From: Verrucomicrobiota bacterium
Lineage (GTDB): Bacteria; Verrucomicrobiota; Verrucomicrobiia; Verrucomicrobiales; Verrucomicrobiaceae
DNA length: 6,845 nucleotides
Assembly: GCA_023429545.1 (NCBI GenBank)
Contig: JAEYUU010000112.1
Span: forward strand, 1 to 6,845
Reading direction: 5' to 3'
Made by a program: the position numbers and the translations under genes. Of this stretch, positions 1 through 4,830 are shown piece after piece. The stretch's first letter is position 1; every line of letters begins with the position of its first letter. The notes beneath the pieces are model-generated. The model had not been told where the DNA came from. It worked only from the letters and a program-made list of their open reading frames with translations, and made no database searches.

Positions 1-278
1 TCAAAGATGAGCTTCGTGTCATCGTAGGTGGTCACCATGAGCATCTGAAGCTTCGGATGCGCGGCTTTGAGCACCGCGACGCATTCGATGCCACTGCGAC
101 GGCCGAGATTGATGTCCACGAGCAGTACGTCAGGCGCGTCCTTGGGCACGCCACGCAGGGCATCCTCCGCCGAGGCATAGGCATGCAGACAACTGAGCTC
201 GTCACTGCGATTGATGATGGCCTTGAGGTTTTCGCGCGTGGCGGGATCGTCTTCGACAAGGGAAACTTGGATCGGCAT
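1..278 (-). CDS. Response regulator, receiver domain (NarL/FixJ-type), C-terminus beyond window
   Basis: This is the N-terminal 92 residues of a cytoplasmic two-component response regulator, cut by the left edge. The translation begins MPIQVSLVEDDPATRENL. It shows the acidic pocket E9-D10-D11, the phospho-acceptor D55 in the segment LLVDINL, the following SGIE motif near residue 62, and the conserved Thr pair (T83/T84) in MVTTYDD. The switch lysine and the output domain lie outside the window. The DINL...SGIE pattern and the HisKA_3 partner kinase immediately upstream make a NarL/FixJ (LuxR-type HTH) output domain likely, but that is inference. The gene follows the kinase on the same strand after a 37-bp gap (279-315), so the two are probably co-transcribed. 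The start at 278 puts the conserved beta-1 strand and acidic pocket at the usual distance from the N-terminus. No Shine-Dalgarno sequence is visible in front of it. Confidence 0.93.
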   Translation of the reverse strand, partial: MPIQVSLVEDDPATRENLKAIINRSDELSCLHAYASAEDALRGVPKDAPDVLLVDINLGRRSGIECVAVLKAAHPKLQMLMVTTYDDTKLIF

Positions 279-315
279 GGGGTAATGGCGATGGATTCTA
301 TGCGAGGTTCCGTGG

Positions 316-3294
316 TCAGACCGGCCAGGGAAGATGCAGGGTGATGGTGGTGCCGGCACCAGGCTGGCTGCGGAGCTGCAATGAGCCGCGCAGGGCGGTT
401 GCGCGAGTGGTCATGTTGATGAGGCCATCCCCGGTGGAGACGGCGGCGCCTGGATCAAAGCCCTGCCCGTCATCGGAGATGGTGACCCGGAGTTCGGTGT
501 CGCCCAGGACCGCCTGAAGGCGCACCTCCTTGGCGGAGGCGTGCTTGATAGTGTTGTTCAGGGCCTCCCGGACAATGAGCAGAAGATGATGGCGGAAGTC
601 GGCGGTGAGATGCCGCTCGGGAAATTCGTCCGGAAAATCAAGGCGGCAGCGGACTCCCGCAGTGCCCAGGAGGTCCGTGGCCTGCTGGCTGATGTAGTCG
701 AGCAGGCTGGAGAGGTTGTCGTGCTCGGGATTGATGGCCCAAACGATTTCATCCATCTCCGCCGCCGCTTTTCGCGCGGTGCTGGCGAGCCGGGGAAGGT
801 AGGGAGAGGCAACCCCATCGCTCTGGGCAAGGTCGGAGAGCATGGATATCTCCGTGAGGCTGGCACCCACCTGGTCGTGAACATCCCGGGCGATGCGCGC
901 GCGCTCCCGGCGCACAGCGACCTCCTGCCTTAGCAGTGCATTCTGCCGGCGCACCTGCCAGGAGGAGAAGGCATTGGCTATCAGCGCGGCAAGCATGAGA
1001 ATCAAGATCGCAGAGGTCAACTGGAACCAGGGGCGCTGCCACGCATGCGGCACCACGATGAAAGAGAGCGTCGCGTCCCGTTTGCTCCATACGCCATCGT
1101 TGTTCATCGCCCGCACGCGCAGCGTGTAGGTGTCGGGCGGGAGTGCGGCGTAGCTGGCGGAGCGATCGCGGCCGCTGTTCACCCAGCCGGAGTCCACTCC
1201 GGAAAGCCGGTGCTGCAGCACCACGTTCTCGCGGGCCGTGTAGCTTTTGGCGCTGAACTGGAAGCGCGCGCTGATGATGCCGGGCCCAATCTTCACCGGG
1301 CCGGACATGCTGGGCGGTACCGTCGTTCCGTTGGCCACGAACTCGTCAATGGCCACTGGCGGAGGAACTTTGTTTCCGCCTGGCAGATTGGGATTGGCGA
1401 TCACAATGCCGCTGCTGCGCGAAGCAAACCAAAGACGGTTGTCGGGAGCCAGCATCGTGTTGGGGTAGTAGCCGCTGTTTGCCTGCAGGCTCGGGGCGCC
1501 TTCGCTGGCGCCGAAGGCGATGGTGTGGAATTTTTCGGCGCGGCCGTCCGCCACGGCATTGAGTTCGTCCAGCGGGAGCAGGAAGATGCCGCGGTCTCCC
1601 GCACCCCAGAGCCTCCCCTTGTGATCGAGCACAAGCTGGGACACGACATTATGCCGCAGACCATGTGCCGTGGTGAGCAGCGAGCAGCGGCCTCCCTTCA
1701 TGCGGGCAAGTCCATCCCCTCCGGTACCAATCCAAAGGCAACCGTCGCTGGTCGCAAGGAGTGTGCGGATTCCGGTTCCCGCAGGCAACTCACGTGGTGT
1801 CCGGTCAAGGAACTGATCACCCTCAGCCAGCAGAAGGCGGCTGCCGCGGGTGCCCGCCCAAATGCGCCCGTCGGCATCCTGGGCAAGGGCATGAATCTCT
1901 CCCGGATTCGGAGGAAGGTTGACTGAGGTCCACATTCCAGGCTCACCACGAATGACCGAGTCCACCTGGCCAATCCAGATTTCTCCGTTGCGCGCGACCA
2001 TGAGGGTCCTGATGCGCAGACCGCCCTCACGGGCAGGGGGGAGCGGTACGATTTCAAACTTGGCGCCGTCCCAGCGGACCACGCGGTTTTCACTGGCTCC
2101 GATCCAGACATTGCCCAGGGCATCCGCGGTGACGCAGGTCGCCAGGGGGCCGGGCCAGTTTGCCGGAGCTCTCAAGTGCCGCCAGTTGCCGGAGCGTTTG
2201 GTGTAGAGTTGCCCGGTTTGGAGCACCACCCAGACATCTCCCCGGGAGTCTGTACAAAGGCTGCGCGCGGTCTGCAGTACTGGAGCGCCGGGCTCGCGTA
2301 GCATCTCAAGGACGCGCGGCCGCACAAGACACACCCCGCCGCCGCCGGTGCCAGCCCAGAGATTACCTTCATGATCCTCACACAACGACCACACGTCATA
2401 GTTTGACAAAGGGATTTTTTCGAAGTCGTCACCCTTCCAAAGATAGAGGCCGTCGGCGAATGTACCTACCCACAGCCGCCCACGCGCATCTTCCAGAATG
2501 GCGGATGGACCTGTGCCAGCGGGGCCGATGGGCAAGGTGGCCACCTGCACCATGCCTTCTGATTCCGTGAATTTCAGCAGCCGCCTGCCACACACGATCC
2601 AGAGACCCCCGTCCGTTCCCTTGCATAGACGGGTCACTCCGCTGGGAAGTTTTTCCACCCATTGGAAGGCATCTCCCTTCCACCGCGCAAGAACGTCGCG
2701 CCCTGCCGCCCAGATGCCTCCATTCCTGTCCTGCGCCACCATCTGCAGGCCATACCGAACCGCAGGCTCCCCGGGACTGGTCACGCTTGAGACATTGGTG
2801 ATGACACCATTCCGCAAATGGAAGACTCCCGCTTGATCGTAACTCAGCCATACAGTGCCATCGGAATGCTGCATGATGACGTTGGGCCGGCCTTCACGAC
2901 CAAAGTCAGGCGCGACCAAGATGGGTTCCTGGCCGGGCCGGTGCGCCACCAAACCCATGCTTGTGGCCAGCCACAAGGTGCCATCCCGGGCGGACATCAC
3001 ACCGCCAATGCCGCGAGAACTCGACGCCAGGGGCAGATCAGAGTATTCCTGAAGTCTCCAGCCATCAAAACGGGCCAGGCCGCTTTGCGTCGCGAACAGC
3101 ATGGCTCCATCATGTGCCTGCGTCACCGCGGTCACGTCGTTGTTGGGCAGTCCATCGTCTGTCTGCCAGGCATGATAGAGCCAGGATGATTCCGCAGGCT
3201 CACTCTCCGCGACCACCCATGATCCGACGAAGATCATGCCGGCCACGACAGACCCTGAAAGGAGCCTGCTGACACATCGATGCTGGAGGATCAT
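316..3294 (-). CDS. Reg_prop/Y_Y_Y sensor histidine kinase (HisKA_3 type)
   Basis: A complete 992-residue membrane sensor kinase that should autophosphorylate on His and pass the phosphate to the adjacent response regulator. Order of parts: a signal peptide or N-terminal anchor (about residues 1-30: RCVSR, then a hydrophobic stretch ending VVAES); about 14 propeller blade motifs of the form DxxGxhWhGT...Ghhhhxxg from about 44 to 635; a Y_Y_Y immunoglobulin-like domain (about 685-748, with HRLSGVDSGW and YTLRVRAMNNDGVWS); one transmembrane helix (about 757-776); HisKA_3 with phospho-acceptor H806 in RIARDVHDQVG; and HATPase_c with N-box E910-ALNN-KH, G1 box DDGQGF (941-946) and G2 GDGLINM (955-961). 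The sensor region should be periplasmic and the kinase cytoplasmic. Unlike Bacteroidetes hybrid sensors of this build, it has no fused receiver or AraC domain. An in-frame stop lies at 3334-3336, and 3294 is the only ATG after it that keeps the signal peptide. The leader is pyrimidine-rich with no Shine-Dalgarno. The ligand is unknown; a carbohydrate is a guess from relatives. Confidence 0.95.
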   Translation of the reverse strand: MILQHRCVSRLLSGSVVAGMIFVGSWVVAESEPAESSWLYHAWQTDDGLPNNDVTAVTQAHDGAMLFATQSGLARFDGWRLQEYSDLPLASSSRGIGGVMSARDGTLWLATSMGLVAHRPGQEPILVAPDFGREGRPNVIMQHSDGTVWLSYDQAGVFHLRNGVITNVSSVTSPGEPAVRYGLQMVAQDRNGGIWAAGRDVLARWKGDAFQWVEKLPSGVTRLCKGTDGGLWIVCGRRLLKFTESEGMVQVATLPIGPAGTGPSAILEDARGRLWVGTFADGLYLWKGDDFEKIPLSNYDVWSLCEDHEGNLWAGTGGGGVCLVRPRVLEMLREPGAPVLQTARSLCTDSRGDVWVVLQTGQLYTKRSGNWRHLRAPANWPGPLATCVTADALGNVWIGASENRVVRWDGAKFEIVPLPPAREGGLRIRTLMVARNGEIWIGQVDSVIRGEPGMWTSVNLPPNPGEIHALAQDADGRIWAGTRGSRLLLAEGDQFLDRTPRELPAGTGIRTLLATSDGCLWIGTGGDGLARMKGGRCSLLTTAHGLRHNVVSQLVLDHKGRLWGAGDRGIFLLPLDELNAVADGRAEKFHTIAFGASEGAPSLQANSGYYPNTMLAPDNRLWFASRSSGIVIANPNLPGGNKVPPPVAIDEFVANGTTVPPSMSGPVKIGPGIISARFQFSAKSYTARENVVLQHRLSGVDSGWVNSGRDRSASYAALPPDTYTLRVRAMNNDGVWSKRDATLSFIVVPHAWQRPWFQLTSAILILMLAALIANAFSSWQVRRQNALLRQEVAVRRERARIARDVHDQVGASLTEISMLSDLAQSDGVASPYLPRLASTARKAAAEMDEIVWAINPEHDNLSSLLDYISQQATDLLGTAGVRCRLDFPDEFPERHLTADFRHHLLLIVREALNNTIKHASAKEVRLQAVLGDTELRVTISDDGQGFDPGAAVSTGDGLINMTTRATALRGSLQLRSQPGAGTTITLHLPWPV

Positions 3295-3383
3295 GGAGGA
3301 GGGAGCGCGGAGTGATGTAAGCGTAAAGATACCTCACCGGTGCAACTGAGTGCCAAACCCGGCACAGAAGCAACGCCTGCAAA

Positions 3384-3401
3384 ACAGAACATTCGTTCTG
3401 T
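3384..3401. promoter_or_regulatory. Perfect 18-bp inverted repeat, candidate operator
   Basis: The sequence reads ACAGAAC-ATTC-GTTCTGT, two exact 7-bp arms around a 4-bp spacer, 90 bp upstream of the kinase start and 97 bp upstream of the regulator start used here. The spacing and perfect symmetry fit a site for a dimeric DNA-binding protein. The core GAAC-N4-GTTC also matches the Gram-positive-type LexA box pattern. Which protein binds is unknown: the adjacent response regulator (if it has a LuxR-type output domain) and LexA are both candidates. It could also form a short hairpin in RNA, but no T-run follows on either strand. Confidence 0.45.
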
Positions 3402-3410
3402 AGATGTCAG

Positions 3411-3436
3411 TGGGAGGGATCATTACGCTGGGAGGG
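3411..3436. repeat. 8-bp direct repeat TGGGAGGG-N10-TGGGAGGG
   Basis: Two exact copies of TGGGAGGG lie at 3411-3418 and 3429-3436, 18 bp apart start to start, between the inverted repeat and the AraC-type gene. AraC-family proteins usually bind tandem half-sites on one face of the helix with roughly two-turn spacing, so this could be an autoregulatory site for the neighbouring regulator. That function is inferred; eight-base purine-rich repeats can also arise by chance. Confidence 0.3.
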
Positions 3437-3497
3437 TAACTACATTGCATTCACCCACCCGCCGGTTCGTTGCGCCGGCACTTCCCCGTTCCTCACG

Positions 3498-4436
3498 ATG
3501 TTCCTAGGAAGCCATTTGTCCTTCAAGCCGCAGGCGCCACAGAGGTTTCCGGACCATCTCAACCGCATTGCGGGCCCCACAGGAAGACCTACCCACCGGC
3601 CGGCTGAACCACCGCGTCCCTCCATCTCCACCCCGGGTGTGAAGTCTGCCCTGTCCTCGGTGAAATTGAGCGGGTCCATTCATGAACCACGTGAATTTCA
3701 GAGGGCGTTCCTCAAGCGCATGGGATTGATGCAGCAATTCCGCAAGCTTTTCGAGCATCTGCCGGACACCGACTTTTTTGCCAAGGACGTGGAAGGAAGG
3801 TTCGTCGCCATTGGCGCGGGCATGATTCGCCGCATCGGCGCCTCGCGGGAGGAGGAGCTTCTTGGGGTGCATGACTCAACGATCCACCCGCCGTTCGTCG
3901 CGCGTGCCATACGCCAGGATGATCTGCACGTCATGCAGACCCGACAGCCCATCGTGGATCGCGTGGAGGCGCTGTATGCGCGGACGCGGGCCAAGGACTG
4001 GTTCATCACCACAAAGCTGCCCATCCTGGATGAAACCGGCGAGGTGATTGGCGTGATGGGGTTTGTCCGTCCATATAATGGTGGCACGGGAGGAGGGGAG
4101 AATGATGAGCAGTTGCGGAAGGTGGTGGAGCACATTCACAAGAACTATGGCGGGCGCCTTGTCGTGGCGGATCTCGCCCAAATTGCGCACCTCTCCGAGC
4201 GCCAGCTCAACCGTCGTTTCCAGGATACGTTTCGCATGAGCACCCAGGAGTTCATTGTGCGCACGCGCATCCAGGCGGCAAGCGATGAGCTGCTGGGCAC
4301 GGACAAGACCCTTTCCCAGATCGCGCTCGATCACGGCTTTTACGACCAGAGCGCCTTCACGCGCCAGTTCCGGCAGCATACCGGGGAGACACCGCTGCAC
4401 TTTCGCCGCCGCCGCCGCCGGACGCAAGGCAAGTGA
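3498..4436 (+). CDS. PAS domain-containing AraC family transcriptional regulator
   Basis: A cytoplasmic DNA-binding regulator with its own sensing domain, 312 residues from the longest start. A PAS-like fold spans about residues 84-192 (LFEHLPDTDFFAKD at the start, then KLPILDETGEVIGVMGFVRPY at the end). The AraC-type domain spans about 204-305, with a first helix-turn-helix near 222-241 (VADLAQIAHLSERQLNRRF) and a second near 271-291, followed by the signature region GFYDQSAFTRQFRQHTGETP. The C-terminus carries six arginines encoded by a CGC run. The start is uncertain. Residues 1-60 are proline-rich and unlike the family, and similarity seems to begin near residue 63 (EPREFQRAFLKRMG). GTG at 3660 (259 aa) or ATG at 3720 (238 aa) are alternatives. 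The ATG at 3498 has a pyrimidine-rich leader like the other genes here; no start has a good Shine-Dalgarno. The gene is divergent from the kinase. The PAS ligand is unknown. Confidence 0.9.
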   Translation: MFLGSHLSFKPQAPQRFPDHLNRIAGPTGRPTHRPAEPPRPSISTPGVKSALSSVKLSGSIHEPREFQRAFLKRMGLMQQFRKLFEHLPDTDFFAKDVEGRFVAIGAGMIRRIGASREEELLGVHDSTIHPPFVARAIRQDDLHVMQTRQPIVDRVEALYARTRAKDWFITTKLPILDETGEVIGVMGFVRPYNGGTGGGENDEQLRKVVEHIHKNYGGRLVVADLAQIAHLSERQLNRRFQDTFRMSTQEFIVRTRIQAASDELLGTDKTLSQIALDHGFYDQSAFTRQFRQHTGETPLHFRRRRRRTQGK

Positions 4437-4560
4437 ACGCCAGCGGAAACCTGTACCACAGGCGCCTGATGAACATGAAAACGCTCTGCATTCAGGAAGC
4501 TGCATCCACTCCGAACGCACGCTGCTGCCGCGCGACGGATCATTACCAAACTTCGTCCGA

Positions 4561-4579
4561 TGGGAACAATCTTTTCCCA
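4561..4579. repeat. Short inverted repeat TGGGAA-N7-TTCCCA
   Basis: Two exact 6-bp arms at 4561-4566 and 4574-4579 flank a 7-base loop. The heptamer GGGAACA also recurs as a direct repeat at 4562-4568 and 4580-4586, 18 bp apart. It lies 30 bp before the LacI-like site. It may be a protein-binding site or a weak RNA hairpin; the stem is short, so chance is possible. Confidence 0.25.
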
Positions 4580-4608
4580 GGGAACACCTTCACGATGGTG
4601 TGCATGTG

Positions 4609-4622
4609 TGTAAACGCTTTCA
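4609..4622. promoter_or_regulatory. LacI/GalR-family (cre-like) operator candidate
   Basis: The 14-mer TGTAAACGCTTTCA fits the general LacI/GalR-family and cre consensus TGWNANCGNTNWCA at every defined position, including the central CG that this family's hinge helix intercalates. The site is an imperfect palindrome (5 of 7 half-site positions symmetric). It sits 208 bp upstream of the beta-strand-repeat gene and 172 bp after the regulator's stop, so control of the downstream gene is plausible. No LacI-type gene is in the window, so the binder is unknown. Confidence 0.35.
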
Positions 4623-4746
4623 CCTCTGATGCGCCCAGCGTGGGCTCATCATGGTCCGCTGCCATCGACATCATTGGTGCCAGCAGGTTCCCCTTTGATC
4701 CTGCGGCAATCTCAGGGCGGTGGATCGCCGCTCCCTGCATCATCGT

Positions 4747-4761
4747 CAGGGCCGTGCCCTG
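4747..4761. repeat. GC-rich perfect hairpin CAGGGC-CGT-GCCCTG
   Basis: Six perfect base pairs, five of them G:C or C:G plus one A:T, close a 3-base loop. The arms are 4747-4752 and 4756-4761. A further AGGGCC (4748-4753) can alternatively pair with GGCCCT at 4792-4797. There is no following T-run apart from TTTT at 4781-4784, so a terminator is not demonstrated. It may instead be a structured leader or a binding site upstream of the beta-strand gene. Confidence 0.3.
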
Positions 4762-4830
4762 AGCGCCGGGCCGTCTGGGGTTTTGAGCCCTGGCCCTCAC
4801 TTTCACTTCAGTCACTTCCTCAATTCGGTC

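Larger units (their letters stand above)
3295..3497. promoter_or_regulatory. Divergent promoter region between kinase and AraC-type regulator
   Basis: This 203-bp gap separates two divergently transcribed genes, so it should hold both promoters. It contains a perfect 7-4-7 inverted repeat and an 8-bp direct repeat (listed separately), plus two small perfect hairpins: GTGCC-N6-GGCAC at 3350-3365 and GCCGG-N9-CCGGC at 3461-3479. Reading towards the kinase, TTGGCA (complement of 3351-3356) and TATCTT (complement of 3326-3331) resemble sigma-70 boxes, but the 19-bp spacer is long and this is only weak support. No convincing boxes were seen towards the regulator. No small gene is apparent here. 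Confidence 0.55.
4437..4830. other. 394-bp intergenic region upstream of beta-strand-repeat gene
   Basis: No convincing gene lies here. A plus-strand frame opening with a GTG that overlaps the regulator's stop (4433-4762) and a minus-strand frame (4543-4815) both lack recognisable domains. The stretch holds a small hairpin CCTGT-ACC-ACAGG at 4450-4462 just after the regulator, a TGGGAA...TTCCCA inverted repeat, a LacI/cre-like 14-mer and a GC-rich hairpin (last three listed separately). No T-run typical of an intrinsic terminator follows any of them, and no clear sigma-70 boxes were found before the downstream gene. The last 30 bases before 4831 are rich in C and T. Confidence 0.5.

Noticed and set aside
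1045..1926. Long plus-strand open frame (293 codons) opposite the sensor kinase
   Set aside because: It lies wholly antisense to a kinase whose domains are intact from end to end. Its translation is rich in A/G/R/H without domain features, as expected of a shadow frame in GC-rich DNA.
4450..4462. Hairpin CCTGT-ACC-ACAGG just after the AraC-type gene as a terminator
   Set aside because: The stem is only 5 bp and no T-run follows, so it does not meet intrinsic terminator criteria.
4433..4762. Plus-strand frame starting with a GTG that overlaps the regulator's stop codon
   Set aside because: The overlap suggests translational coupling, but the 109-residue translation has no domain, signal peptide or family likeness, and it spans the LacI-like site and the hairpins.
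4543..4815. Minus-strand 90-codon frame in the intergenic region
   Set aside because: No Shine-Dalgarno, no recognised domain and no partner gene. It could be a small unknown protein, but I see no positive support beyond length.
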